A stretch of DNA of 64,000 nucleotides. Origin: Hahellaceae bacterium. Its GTDB lineage: Bacteria; Pseudomonadota; Gammaproteobacteria; Pseudomonadales; Oleiphilaceae. The position numbers and the translations under genes were made by a program. This document shows, in pieces, positions 18,120 to 26,718 of this stretch (positions are counted from its first letter, which is position 1; each line of letters begins with the position of its first letter). The notes under the pieces were generated by a model. It ran no database searches. It saw only the letters and a list, made by a program, of their open reading frames with translations, and was not told the DNA's origin. The stretch covers positions 1-64,000 of the forward strand of contig JADGDV010000024.1 in NCBI GenBank assembly GCA_016744695.1. Direction: 5' to 3'.

Positions 18120-18278
18120 CATCCATTTTTATTTTAACTACTAAATATGTTTCGACTGGGGGCTGAGTAGGTTACAAAGCATGCCCCTCTATTTGTTTAA
18201 TTTTACTGGCACATCCCAAAAAGTATCCAAACCATCTTATAGCTATAGATAATAATTTATCAAAAGGACTTTTGAAAA

Positions 18279-18830
18279 ATGTCTAAAGCAACATACCGCT
18301 CGGTTATTAAAAATATAGTTTATTTTTTATTCGCCACCTCTTTGTCCTCCATTGCACAAGCAGAAAATATAACAGATAAGCTAATAGGGAAGGTCATTGA
18401 AAAAGAATTACCTCAATTGCTTTACGAGGAAAAGGATAAGCGCTGGGATCATGGTATTTATAGTATTCAAGTAAGAAAAAATGGTGCGTCACGCTTCACC
18501 AGCAATGAATCTGAATTGGCAATAACGCTTCCTATTAAAGTTAATTTGTCAGGTTCAATCAAGAAAAATGTATTTGGAGCAAGGGTTAGTATTGGGTGTG
18601 ACAGTGATTTTACCACCAAAGGTCATATTACAGTCTCACCAAGGGGCTCTGATAATATTGAAACCAGTGTTGCCATAGATATTCCCATTCCAAATACATC
18701 ACTTGATTGTGATGGTATTAAGTTACCCATCACAACATTATTAATAGCCTTAGTAGATAAAAATAAAATCGAATGGCAAGACGCTATCCAAAATAAAATC
18801 GACACATTACTTGCGAAGGTAGGGATATAA
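18279..18830 (+). CDS. Secreted protein of unknown function
   Basis: 183 aa. Signal peptide about 1-28 (SSIAQA). The mature part is beta-rich with two cysteines (SIGCDSDF, SLDCDGIKL) and a C-terminal helix. The outline, a beta-rich lipid-binding-like fold with IKVNLSGSI and IDIPIPN strands, faintly recalls DUF4403-type periplasmic proteins, but the match is weak. An AAAGGA site precedes the ATG. The next membrane gene starts two bases after its stop, so the two are likely co-expressed. Not recognised with confidence. Confidence 0.7.
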   Translation: MSKATYRSVIKNIVYFLFATSLSSIAQAENITDKLIGKVIEKELPQLLYEEKDKRWDHGIYSIQVRKNGASRFTSNESELAITLPIKVNLSGSIKKNVFGARVSIGCDSDFTTKGHITVSPRGSDNIETSVAIDIPIPNTSLDCDGIKLPITTLLIALVDKNKIEWQDAIQNKIDTLLAKVGI

Positions 18831-18832
18831 AC

Positions 18833-19495
18833 ATGACTGAACTGGAATCAGAGCATCAACAAAATCTAACTAAAAGTTGGCGGGCAGTAAGTATTACTGT
18901 TATTAGTATATCGGCTGCTTTTTATCTTATTACTCAAGGGTCACACGTTGAGATGGGCCCTTTAGTTGAAAAAGTCTCAGCGTACTCCGCTGCGGTTTAT
19001 GGACTGCTTTTTCTTGTGCCTCTTACGGCCTTTTTTTATGCATACACTTATCACGCAGTCGATTGTGAAAAACATAAAAAATGGTATGAAAGATTACCCG
19101 TGATTATTGAGTTACACCTACCATCAGGTAATCCGTTATTAAAAAAGGTTCAAATTTCATCAATCGTTATTATATTTTTTTTACCCATGTTTACCTTAGG
19201 CCACTGCTATTTAAAATCACTGGATGGTCGGATATATATAAAAGATAGCTGTTCTCAGGGGGTATGCACAGAGGAGTGGTCTTCAGGAAAGTACGAGGCA
19301 TTGGCACCGAGTAAATTTATTCCATTTAAAGAAATATTTACGAATGGTAATGGCTACCGATACGACGGTCAAATAACGTATTTTCCAGGCTGGCAACCCG
19401 CTTTATTTTTAGTCTTTGTACTTTGGTCATTCTATTTATGGCTTAAAACTTTAAAACGCCTTCTATTTGTAAATCCTTTCCAAAACACCGCATAA
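18833..19495 (+). CDS. Multi-pass membrane protein, unknown
   Basis: 220 aa with four hydrophobic segments at about 18-35, 48-68, 103-123 and 188-206. A loop between the third and fourth contains two cysteines (KDSCSQGVCTEEW), probably periplasmic. I do not recognise the family. It follows the secreted 18279 protein by two bases, which suggests a membrane partner for it. It sits between kinase 3 and the PhoD-like gene. Confidence 0.7.
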   Translation: MTELESEHQQNLTKSWRAVSITVISISAAFYLITQGSHVEMGPLVEKVSAYSAAVYGLLFLVPLTAFFYAYTYHAVDCEKHKKWYERLPVIIELHLPSGNPLLKKVQISSIVIIFFLPMFTLGHCYLKSLDGRIYIKDSCSQGVCTEEWSSGKYEALAPSKFIPFKEIFTNGNGYRYDGQITYFPGWQPALFLVFVLWSFYLWLKTLKRLLFVNPFQNTA

Positions 19496-19556
19496 CATTA
19501 AAAGAACATGCTAGTTTATATACGGTGCATCAATAACAAAAAAAGGAATTTACAAA

Positions 19557-21056
19557 ATGGATAACAATCACATACTAAGCAACCCCACAGTTGGCCCTGT
19601 TTTAGGTATGGTCAGCAAAACCGAAGCACGTTTTTTTGCTGCCATTAACAAGCAATCTACCGTACAAGCCAATGACCCCCAAAAGCCTAAGTTGGGTTAC
19701 TTAATTATTTGGCAAAAAGGAGATGAACAAAACAAACGAGTTCATCGTTTTAGGTTTAATGCAGACTTTGATTACAGCGGCGTTATTATTGCGAAGCACC
19801 TTACACCCAACACCTGCTACCAATACCAAGTTGGCGTGTGCAAAAATGATGAACCTAAGTTAAAAAACAATGAAATAGACAGCACACGTTTATTGGGCCC
19901 GTTTACTTTTTCTACTGCTCATGATTTTAAACAAGATTTTTCATTTGCTATGGGCTCTTGCATGCGGCCTGGTATTGAAATCGGTATAGGGTCAAAACCA
20001 GCACCATCTGAAACTGGGTGTGATAAAGTCTTTGCCTATAACCCTAATTATGGCGGTGGAAAACCTGTTTCATTTCAGTTATTAATGGGTGATCAGATAT
20101 ACGCCGATCCTTGCCTTATGTTGAACCGTGCTACCTCATTTAGTGATTACTACAAGATATATCGAGAAGTGTTTAATTTTACGCGCTTTAAAAAGGCTCT
20201 CGCATCTACACCGACCATTATGTTGATGGATGATCACGAAGTGTCTAACTCGTTTACAGAGGGCGTTCAACGTTATCAAGATAATTGGTATGAACGCTGG
20301 GTAGGAAATGACGAACGCATTATTGCTGCAGCAAAAGCCTTTCAGATTTATCAAGGCTCACACAGCGGCACTTATAAAGATGTAATGACAGATAATGAGT
20401 CGCAGAGCCATGATAAGGATGTAGGTTTTATAAAAGGCGCTGATGATTTACTGGACCAACCTACACGGTGGTCATATGATTTTGACTGGGGTGATGCTTC
20501 ATTTTTTATAACTGATACGCGAATGGAAAGAACGAATAAGAATATTGTATCAGAAGAGCAGTTAACTGATATTTTAGCATGGCTAGACTCATCAAAAGAG
20601 GGCTGGAAGTTCATAGTATCTAGCGTTGTCTTCTTCCCGGATGGAAGTGGTAGTGATAACTGGAAGCATGCGGCAGACCAACGCCAGAAAATCATTGACC
20701 ATATAAATACTAACAAAATTAAAAACGTTGTTTTTTTATCAGGGGATGTACATATTCATTTTGGCTGCACCATGACAACACCCAATGGAATAACAATAAC
20801 CCAACTCGTTTCATCAGGCATTTTCTGGCCTACCTATCTAAAAATGTTTAAATGGGATAAAGATGATTTAAAAACTGGCAAACAAACCATTTCATCTTGT
20901 GATATCAAACTATTAAAAGATAGCTCAAACAACAATACTGTATTTGAAGGGAATGGAATAGGGCGGGTTGATGTATTAAACGACCATTTGGTTTTTCAAG
21001 TAATAAACCGTAAAAATGGAAAGCCAGTGTTGACCAACCTTATTGATAAGGTTTAA
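19557..21056 (+). CDS. PhoD-like metallophosphatase
   Basis: 499 aa with no signal peptide. An N-terminal beta domain (to about 120, including LTPNTCYQYQVGV) is followed by the metallophosphatase core: FAMGSCMRPG, LLMGDQIYADP, MDDHEVSN, FFITDTRMER and FLSGDVHIHFG, the metal-ligand pattern of PhoD-type enzymes. Typical PhoD proteins carry a Tat signal; this one does not, so it may act in the cytoplasm. AAAGGAA precedes the ATG. Substrate (phosphodiester or other) not determinable. Stands alone between kinases 3 and 4. Confidence 0.85.
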   Translation: MDNNHILSNPTVGPVLGMVSKTEARFFAAINKQSTVQANDPQKPKLGYLIIWQKGDEQNKRVHRFRFNADFDYSGVIIAKHLTPNTCYQYQVGVCKNDEPKLKNNEIDSTRLLGPFTFSTAHDFKQDFSFAMGSCMRPGIEIGIGSKPAPSETGCDKVFAYNPNYGGGKPVSFQLLMGDQIYADPCLMLNRATSFSDYYKIYREVFNFTRFKKALASTPTIMLMDDHEVSNSFTEGVQRYQDNWYERWVGNDERIIAAAKAFQIYQGSHSGTYKDVMTDNESQSHDKDVGFIKGADDLLDQPTRWSYDFDWGDASFFITDTRMERTNKNIVSEEQLTDILAWLDSSKEGWKFIVSSVVFFPDGSGSDNWKHAADQRQKIIDHINTNKIKNVVFLSGDVHIHFGCTMTTPNGITITQLVSSGIFWPTYLKMFKWDKDDLKTGKQTISSCDIKLLKDSSNNNTVFEGNGIGRVDVLNDHLVFQVINRKNGKPVLTNLIDKV

Positions 21057-21103
21057 TGGTAAACATATACCAGTCAGCACCCATCGTGCTGGCCGGTAAG
21101 TTA

Positions 21104-21132
21104 CAAAAACACCCCCAAACATGCTATAAACC
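21104..21132 (+). promoter_or_regulatory. Promoter-like motif upstream of kinase 4
   Basis: aaaaacacccccaaac then atgctataaa: A/C-rich block plus extended -10 (TG-C-TATAAA). Almost base-for-base the same as the motif at 30416, upstream of kinase 5. Confidence 0.55.
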
Positions 21133-21185
21133 CTAAATAAGAAAACTAGGCACCTATTTCATTTGAACTAATAAGCAAAAAAACC

Positions 21186-24065
21186 ATGAACACCATCGGA
21201 AAATACAAAATAGTAAAAGAACTAGGCTCAGGCGGTTTTGGTGCGGTATATCTGTGTGAAGATCAGCTAGGCCAGCAAGTAGCCATAAAAATCTTCCAGC
21301 CGAAAGACGATGTTATCGCGGGTGCCGCTACATCCGCCACGTCAGACCCCGGTGAAGTGCTAAAGCAACGCTTTAAAGAAGAAGCGAAAATACTGCATCA
21401 GTTGTCTGATAACACTTATATCGTCAACTTTATGCATTATGATGAGCTGGAAGACGGCACCCCATACTATGTAATGCCGTTTTTAGACCGCTCTTTAGTC
21501 GAAGAAATAGGAAAAGATGCCTTCAGCGTTGGGGCAAGAGAAGACCTCGACCCTGAGTTATTTCCCCGTAAATTGCCTTTAGCCCGTGCCCTTGAAGTAT
21601 TAGAGCAAACAGCCAAAGCTCTGCGAGCGGTGCATAGAGCAGGTTTGGTGCATCGTGATGTAAAACCTGCCAATATTTTGCTAGATAAAACCGGCCAGGT
21701 TCAACTCTGTGACTTTGGTATCGCTAAACTCCCTGATACAGAGCACAGCCAAAGTGGCGTAGGTATGGGTAGCCGTAACTACATGTCCCCAGAGCAGCGC
21801 GAAAGTGCCAAGCATGTAAAGGGCAGTAGTGATATTTATAGTCTGGGTGTTATTGCCTATAGAATGATAACAGGGGTTTTACCACAAGGTCGCTTTGATG
21901 ACCCAATAGCGCTTTCGCCAGGTATTGGTGAGGGCTTAAATGACCTTATTCTACAATGTATTGAGTTTGAACCTGAAAAACGGCCTCATGATGCAAGCCT
22001 ATTTTTAAGTACGTTTAAGCAAGCTACAGACGGAGCAGATACAAACAACCCAAATGAAGACGACGAAACAGGTACTTGGATTGAAGAAGGCGCTTCAGGT
22101 TTAAAAGATGAACTTTTACCCTTATATGAAAAAATTAAAGAAGCCTGGTTAAACGACGGAGAAATAGATACTCAGGAACAACAAGCCTTTGAAGCCAGTG
22201 CCGCGATATTTGATTTAAGTGAAGAAGAGCTCGAAACACTGATACAACAAGTGTACAGCGACCATGCGAAAGATATTCGCAAGGTGCAAAACTTTGTAAA
22301 ATTTATTGATGCACGCATTTCAGAACAAGTTACACCAGACACACCTGAACTAAATGCCCATACCCTAAGGTTATTAAAAGACTCTGCGAATGATTTGGGT
22401 TGGTCACAGACAAAACTCGAAACACTCTTAACGCCGCGCATTCAAGACCACTTACTAAAACAGGGTTCAATACAATCATCGGCATCAGAACAAGACTCTT
22501 CTGCTAAGTCAAAGTCCACATCAAAAGCAAAAAATAAACCGCAGCACAGTGCTCAACCGTCTGAAGGCCCAAAAAAACCAAAACCCGCCATTATGCTGCT
22601 TATTATAGGCCTATTGGTTATCGGTGCATTAATTGTAGGCTACAACGGGTTTGTAAGTGACCAGATAGATGAAACCCGTACTCAACAGCTTGCTGAAAAA
22701 GAGCAAGCATCTAATGACAAAGCAGCCAACGATAATTTAGTTGAAATAGAAAAAGAAAAGCAGAGACAAAAACAAATATCACAGGCTCAAAAGCACCTAA
22801 GCCAGTTGGGTTATCACGTATCACAAAATGGCACCTTAGACACCCGCACTAAAGCCGCCATTAAGCAGTTTGAAAAATCTGAAAACATCATACAAACCGG
22901 TGAAGTAGATGAAATATTACTTAAAGCTCTGTCTCGTGCGGTTATAAAAGAAGAGGCCCGACGTTTAAAAGAAAAAACAGCCGCTGATGCAGAGAGAAAA
23001 CGAGAGCAAGAAAAATTAACACTCATACGTTTAATAAAAGCCACGCAAATAGAACTCAATAGAATAGGTTATGGAGTAGGCGTAGCAGACGGAGCCATCG
23101 GTCCAAAAACAAAAAAAGCGATAAGTCACTTTCAAAAAAGTAAACAACTCAACCAGTCTGGTGAAGTGAGTGAGAGTTTATTAGCCCTACTGGAGCGAAC
23201 CACGCAAAAAACAAGATCGGCAGGGGAAAGCTATAAAGATTGTTCAAACTGCCCCGAAATGGTGGTAATACCCGCAGGTAGCTTCAAAATGGGCTCAACT
23301 AATGGCGATGATGATGAAAAACCGGTTCATCAAGTGAATATAGCCAAACCGTTTGCCATGGGTAAGTATGAAGTGACTAAAGGACAATTTGCTCAGTTTG
23401 TAAAAGCCACGGGGTATAAAACCGATGCAGAGAAGAATGTGGGGGGAGCCGATGGATGTTATACACAGGAAGAGGGTGAGTGGGAATGGCGAGCAGGTAG
23501 AGAATGGCGAAGCCCAGGTTTTAGCCAAAAACAAACGCAACCCGTGGTTTGTGTGAGTTGGACTGATAGCCAAGCCTATGTTAAATGGCTTAACAAAAAG
23601 ACCGGAAAGCACTACCGTTTACCCAGTGAGTCAGAATGGGAATATGCCGTTAGAGCAGGTAGCACCACAAAATACCATTTTGGAAATAACGGCAATAAGT
23701 TATGTACTTATGGAAATGGTGCAGATAGAACTGAATCACCTCGCGGAACAAATTTTAAAAACAAAGCAGAATGTAACGATGGTTACTGGTTTACAGCGCC
23801 TGTAGGCAGTTATAAGGCGAATGCTTTTGGTTTATATGATATGCATGGCAACGTGTGGGAGTGGGTACAGGACTGTTATGAGGGGAACTATAACAAAGCC
23901 CTGAAGGATGGGCGTGCTTATGAGGGTGGTGAATGCGCTCGTAGTGTTCTGCGCGGCGGCTCCTGGGGCAGTAGACCAGAGAACCTCCGCTCTGCCAATC
24001 GCAATAACAATGGCGCTGCGTACCGCAATAGCAGTATCGGCTTTCGGTTGGCTCAGGACCTTTGA
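21186..24065 (+). CDS. DGR target 4: membrane Ser/Thr kinase with variable FGE-sulfatase domain
   Basis: 959 aa, the target next to the DGR machinery. Kinase motifs GSGGFG, VAIK, HRDVKPAN, DFG, SPE are complete. The helical linker is more diverged than in the others. A membrane segment lies near 468-490 (IMLLIIGLLVIGALIVGY). Two peptidoglycan-binding-like repeats (HLSQLGYHVSQNGTLD and NRIGYGVGVADGAIG) flank a coiled coil. The FGE-sulfatase domain is larger than in the others, with inserts such as EEGEWEWRAGREW. Residues 920-957 are the variable repeat. The N-terminal third is close to kinase 5. Avd and the reverse transcriptase follow on the same strand. Confidence 0.93.
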   Translation: MNTIGKYKIVKELGSGGFGAVYLCEDQLGQQVAIKIFQPKDDVIAGAATSATSDPGEVLKQRFKEEAKILHQLSDNTYIVNFMHYDELEDGTPYYVMPFLDRSLVEEIGKDAFSVGAREDLDPELFPRKLPLARALEVLEQTAKALRAVHRAGLVHRDVKPANILLDKTGQVQLCDFGIAKLPDTEHSQSGVGMGSRNYMSPEQRESAKHVKGSSDIYSLGVIAYRMITGVLPQGRFDDPIALSPGIGEGLNDLILQCIEFEPEKRPHDASLFLSTFKQATDGADTNNPNEDDETGTWIEEGASGLKDELLPLYEKIKEAWLNDGEIDTQEQQAFEASAAIFDLSEEELETLIQQVYSDHAKDIRKVQNFVKFIDARISEQVTPDTPELNAHTLRLLKDSANDLGWSQTKLETLLTPRIQDHLLKQGSIQSSASEQDSSAKSKSTSKAKNKPQHSAQPSEGPKKPKPAIMLLIIGLLVIGALIVGYNGFVSDQIDETRTQQLAEKEQASNDKAANDNLVEIEKEKQRQKQISQAQKHLSQLGYHVSQNGTLDTRTKAAIKQFEKSENIIQTGEVDEILLKALSRAVIKEEARRLKEKTAADAERKREQEKLTLIRLIKATQIELNRIGYGVGVADGAIGPKTKKAISHFQKSKQLNQSGEVSESLLALLERTTQKTRSAGESYKDCSNCPEMVVIPAGSFKMGSTNGDDDEKPVHQVNIAKPFAMGKYEVTKGQFAQFVKATGYKTDAEKNVGGADGCYTQEEGEWEWRAGREWRSPGFSQKQTQPVVCVSWTDSQAYVKWLNKKTGKHYRLPSESEWEYAVRAGSTTKYHFGNNGNKLCTYGNGADRTESPRGTNFKNKAECNDGYWFTAPVGSYKANAFGLYDMHGNVWEWVQDCYEGNYNKALKDGRAYEGGECARSVLRGGSWGSRPENLRSANRNNNGAAYRNSSIGFRLAQDL
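23943..24056 (+). repeat. DGR variable repeat VR4
   Basis: Nine differences from the template at template-A positions (aac to ggc, aat to agt, gca to gct and gcg, aac to tac and others). The only other difference is the first base, at the edge of the homology. It is the VR nearest to the TR and the least diverged. Confidence 0.95.
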
Positions 24066-24081
24066 CGCCTAAGCGTTAAAG
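24060..24081 (+). other. Post-VR hairpin 4
   Basis: ctttgacgc - ctaa - gcgttaaag. Compared with hairpins 1 and 5 the third base is T instead of C, and the pairing base is A instead of G, so the stem is kept (9 bp, one G.T). Confidence 0.78.
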
Positions 24082-24196
24082 TAACCCTTTTTCCTTTTCA
24101 CTTTTACCCTTTGCATAAAACGCCCAAGCGTTTTAGGGGGATCCAAGGGGGTCCCCCCCTTGGGAATTTCAGCGCGAAGCGCTAATATTTTTTTTT
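24082..24196 (+). repeat. Shared 3' module with terminator after kinase 4
   Basis: Same module as after kinases 1, 5 and 6. Its last hairpin, agcgc-gaa-gcgct (24171-24183), is followed by a long T-run (24187-24196), a good intrinsic terminator. This would separate avd-RT transcription from kinase 4, or attenuate read-through into it. Confidence 0.65.
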
Positions 24197-24208
24197 GAGA
24201 GTCAGCCA

Positions 24209-24568
24209 ATGGACCAAACACCGCAAGCTGTGCAAAGTTGCCATGAATGCCTTAAATGGATTATTCCTCAGTTAGATAAGTTTCCTCGTTCCCGACGATT
24301 TACCATGGGTGATCGAATTGAACAAGGTTTGCTTACGGTGCTTGAGCTATTAATTGATGCGACCTATCAAAAAAACAAACAAGAGGTTTTACGAAAGGCG
24401 AATAGTAAATTAACCGTGGTTCGTCATGTGTGGCGTTTAGCGTTTGAGTTGCAGGTGATTTCTAACAAACAGTATGCCTATGGCGCAGAGCTGTTGGTTA
24501 ATTTAGGTCGCCAGATAGGTGGCTGGGAAAAGAGCGTTAATGCCAATTTTCGTAATAGGCGACCATGA
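24209..24568 (+). CDS. avd: Avd accessory protein of the DGR
   Basis: 119 aa, all helical, basic. It fits the Avd/four-helix-bundle family: a CHECLKWIIPQLDKFPRSRRFTMGDRIEQGLL start followed in spirit by three more helices, ending GGWEKSVNANFRNRRP. In characterised DGRs Avd forms a pentamer that binds the reverse transcriptase and template RNA and is required for cDNA synthesis. Its TGA overlaps the ATG of the reverse transcriptase (ATGA). The ribosome site is weak (GAGAG, 24195-24201 region). Confidence 0.9.
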   Translation: MDQTPQAVQSCHECLKWIIPQLDKFPRSRRFTMGDRIEQGLLTVLELLIDATYQKNKQEVLRKANSKLTVVRHVWRLAFELQVISNKQYAYGAELLVNLGRQIGGWEKSVNANFRNRRP

Positions 24569-25590
24569 AAAGATTCGGTGGATTCTGGTTTGAAGTAACC
24601 ACCTTTGATAATTTGCTACTCGCTTGGCAAAAAGCCAAAAAGGGTAAAGCCAACCGTGATGCCGTTGCAACGTTTTCGCTTAATCTTGAAGTAGAACTTT
24701 TTGCATTAAAAGAAGAACTAGAAACGCTAAGCTATCAACCTCGTGGTTATACCCAGTTTTGGATTAATGACCGTAAACCCCGTTTAATTTCTGCTGCACA
24801 TTTTCGTGATCGTGTTGTTCAGCACGCCATTATGAATATACTAAACCCCGTCATGGATAAACGGCTTATTCACGATTGTTATGCTTGCAGGGTAGGCAAG
24901 GGAACACATAAAGCGGTGGATCGGTTCAGGCAATATCAATCTCGTTATACTTATGTGCTACGTTTAGACTTTAAACGTTACTTTCCTTCAATTGACCATA
25001 CCGTGCTTAAATCGCTACTTCGTCAGTATATAAAAGATCGTTATTGTCTTACTATTTTTGACCGAATAATCGACTCAAGTCATCATATAATGGGTGGCTT
25101 CGATGAGGGTAAACCATCTGATACAGGTATTCCAATCGGTAATCTCACCAGTCAATTCTTTGCTAATTTATACCTTAATCCCTTAGACCAATACATCAAA
25201 AATCACTTAAAATGCCCAGCCTACCTGCGCTATATGGATGATATGGCGCTGTTTTCTGATAGCAAAGCCGAAATACATCAATGGCATAATGCGCTTATGA
25301 AGCAGGCTTCAGAATTAAAACTTTGCTTTCACCCCAAAAAACAACAACTAACACGCTGTAAAGATAAACAAGACGTGTTTGGTTATGTGACTACACGAGA
25401 TAAAACATGGGTACGCAACAGTAATGGTTACCGCTACCAGCAACGCTTTAAAAAATTGGCAGGCCACTACAAGAAGGGCAACATCACATTTGACGAACTT
25501 AATGCTAGTGTTCAAAGTTGGATTGGTTATAGCCGGTATGTAGAAAGTTACGGGTTGCGCAAAGTTATTTTCTCGCAAACCACCCTGTAA
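24565..25590 (+). CDS. DGR reverse transcriptase
   Basis: 341 aa. RT fingers/palm motifs: LRLDFKRYFPSIDH (first catalytic Asp), IPIGNLTSQFFANLYL, which contains the DGR-type (I/L/V)GxxxSQ signature in place of the QG of other RTs, and LRYMDDMALFSDS with the YxDD catalytic pair. The thumb region is short and there is no maturase or endonuclease domain, as expected for DGRs. It should copy the TR RNA with errors at A and deliver cDNA to the VRs. It overlaps avd by 4 bases and is followed 41 bases later by the TR. Looks intact. Confidence 0.96.
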   Translation: MKRFGGFWFEVTTFDNLLLAWQKAKKGKANRDAVATFSLNLEVELFALKEELETLSYQPRGYTQFWINDRKPRLISAAHFRDRVVQHAIMNILNPVMDKRLIHDCYACRVGKGTHKAVDRFRQYQSRYTYVLRLDFKRYFPSIDHTVLKSLLRQYIKDRYCLTIFDRIIDSSHHIMGGFDEGKPSDTGIPIGNLTSQFFANLYLNPLDQYIKNHLKCPAYLRYMDDMALFSDSKAEIHQWHNALMKQASELKLCFHPKKQQLTRCKDKQDVFGYVTTRDKTWVRNSNGYRYQQRFKKLAGHYKKGNITFDELNASVQSWIGYSRYVESYGLRKVIFSQTTL

Positions 25591-25631
25591 TCTGCCAGAC
25601 TCTTTTTGGGTTCACCCGTTAACTTGAAGGC

Positions 25632-25745
25632 CGTGTTCTGCGCGGCGGCTCCTGGAACAATAAACCAGAGAACCTCCGCTCTGCCAATCGCAATAACAAT
25701 GGCGCAGCAAACCGCAATAACAATATCGGCTTTCGGTTGGCTCAG
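25632..25745 (+). repeat. DGR template repeat (TR)
   Basis: 114 bp (38 codons in the VR frame) with 31 adenines, mostly packed in AAC, AAT and AAA codons where the VRs differ. In the VR frame it would read SWNNKPENLRSANRNNN and so on. It is not at the end of an FGE gene and is followed by sequence unlike the VR flank (tacaatatt instead of gacctctga), so it lacks the hairpin that marks VRs as acceptors. Location is 3' of the RT. Confidence 0.96.
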
Positions 25746-25900
25746 TACAATATTATTCATTTCAGAGTGACAATGGTTACGGCTGTTGTCAGCGTAATTG
25801 AGTATTGTCCACGGGGAGAGCTCTGGGCTGTACAGGGAGAGTTACGTACAACCAAATAGTGTGACCAGGATGGTGGGCTGCCCCGTGAGTATTATTTGAG
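25746..25900 (+). ncRNA. Possible 3' structured part of the TR RNA
   Basis: No convincing gene. A long-range pairing, cacgggg (25810-25816) with ccccgtg (25881-25887), encloses smaller dyads (ctgtacag; gttacgtacaac; accaggatggt). In BPP-1 the RNA beyond TR is structured and needed for RT/Avd priming, so this segment is a candidate for the same role. Inference only. Confidence 0.4.
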
Positions 25901-25920
25901 AAAGCGGGGTCGCTTTATTT
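25901..25920 (+). terminator. Putative terminator of the TR transcript
   Basis: aaagcg - gggt - cgcttt followed by attt. A 6-bp stem with tetraloop and short T-rich tail, placed between the TR region and the BrnT-like gene. Confidence 0.5.
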
Positions 25921-25968
25921 AAAATGCTTACGATGACAAACGGCACACAAAATGCTATTCTTAACTTC

Positions 25969-26235
25969 ATGAAGCAAATTAATTGGAATGCTGAAAAGAA
26001 TCAGACTTTGATGAAGGAAAGAGGCATCTCTTTTGAGAGTATCGTTTTTTATATTCAACAAGGAGAGTTATTAGATGATTTTCCTCACCCAAATAGTGAA
26101 AAATACCCGAACCAAAGAGTATTTGTTATAAATATCGATGGATATGCTAATTTAGTACCTTATGTAGAGAGTGAAGAGGATATTTTTCTCAAAACTATAA
26201 TTCCTAGTCGCAAGGCGACAAAGAAATATTTATGA
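25969..26235 (+). CDS. brnT: BrnT-family toxin
   Basis: 88 aa from the ATG at 25969, whose N-terminus (INWNAEKNQTLMKERGISFESI) fits the BrnT pattern W-x(4)-N-x(6)-RGIsFe; in-frame ATGs at 25924 and 25933 would add an unlikely extension. A central VFVINIDGYANLVPYV strand pair and a final basic SRKATKKYL follow the family. BrnT toxins are ribonuclease-like and are neutralised by BrnA. The stop overlaps a possible ATG of the antitoxin. The pair directly follows the DGR template. Confidence 0.78.
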   Translation: MKQINWNAEKNQTLMKERGISFESIVFYIQQGELLDDFPHPNSEKYPNQRVFVINIDGYANLVPYVESEEDIFLKTIIPSRKATKKYL

Positions 26236-26243
26236 GGTTAAAT

Positions 26244-26546
26244 ATGAACAAAATTAAATTAGACCAAGAAGAACAAGATTTATTAGATGCATTTGAATCG
26301 GGTAATTTTGAGTCTGACCTTACAGAAGAGCGAAACGCTTTTCTTTCTCAGGTAGCTGAAGAAACCTTTAAAAAAGATAAACGCATCAACATAAGAATAT
26401 CGAATAGAGATTTAGGTGCATTACAGCGAAGAGCCCTAGAGGAAGGGATGCCATATCAAACATTAGTTGCAAGTATATTGCATAAGTATATTTCCGGTGG
26501 ACTGCAAGACATAGCCGCTAACAAGGTGCTACATAAAACACCATAG
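26244..26546 (+). CDS. brnA: BrnA-like ribbon-helix-helix antitoxin
   Basis: 100 aa from the ATG at 26244, chosen for the GAGG five bases upstream; an in-frame ATG at 26232 overlaps the toxin stop. An acidic N-terminal half is followed by a KRINIRISNRDLGALQRRA ribbon-helix-helix and GMPYQTLVASILHKYISG, typical of CopG/BrnA antitoxins. It should bind the toxin and repress the pair. Function is by family. Confidence 0.75.
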   Translation: MNKIKLDQEEQDLLDAFESGNFESDLTEERNAFLSQVAEETFKKDKRINIRISNRDLGALQRRALEEGMPYQTLVASILHKYISGGLQDIAANKVLHKTP

Positions 26547-26684
26547 TCTGTCTTTTTTTTGCATTAAGCCATCCGAAGGTTCGGTTCACCAACACGAAAC
26601 TCTTGGTGTTAAAGCTATTTAAATAAGCATTATTTACCCCACTTAATCTAATTTTCAAAAAAAATCCCTAAACCTCCCATACCC

Positions 26685-26712
26685 CTCCTTGAAGAACGAA
26701 TGACTCAAGGAG
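26685..26712 (+). promoter_or_regulatory. Inverted repeat covering the ribosome site of the 26719 gene
   Basis: ctccttga (26685-26692) and tcaaggag (26705-26712) are perfect complements with a 12-nt loop. The right arm contains the AAGGAG ribosome site 6 bases before the ATG at 26719, so folding would hide it. A weak promoter-like A-rich/C block lies just upstream (26657-26680). Confidence 0.5.
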
Positions 26713-26718
26713 CGTACT

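Noticed and set aside
24565-25590. Group II intron or retron reverse transcriptase
   Set aside because: No maturase or endonuclease domain, no intron ends and no msr/msd-like array. The IGNLTSQ motif, Avd overlap and TR/VR pairs fix it as a DGR RT.
25746-25858. Seventh target gene using the TR as its own variable end
   Set aside because: The frame through TR continues only to a stop at about 25856 with no FGE sequence before or after; A-rich codons and the missing hairpin identify it as template.
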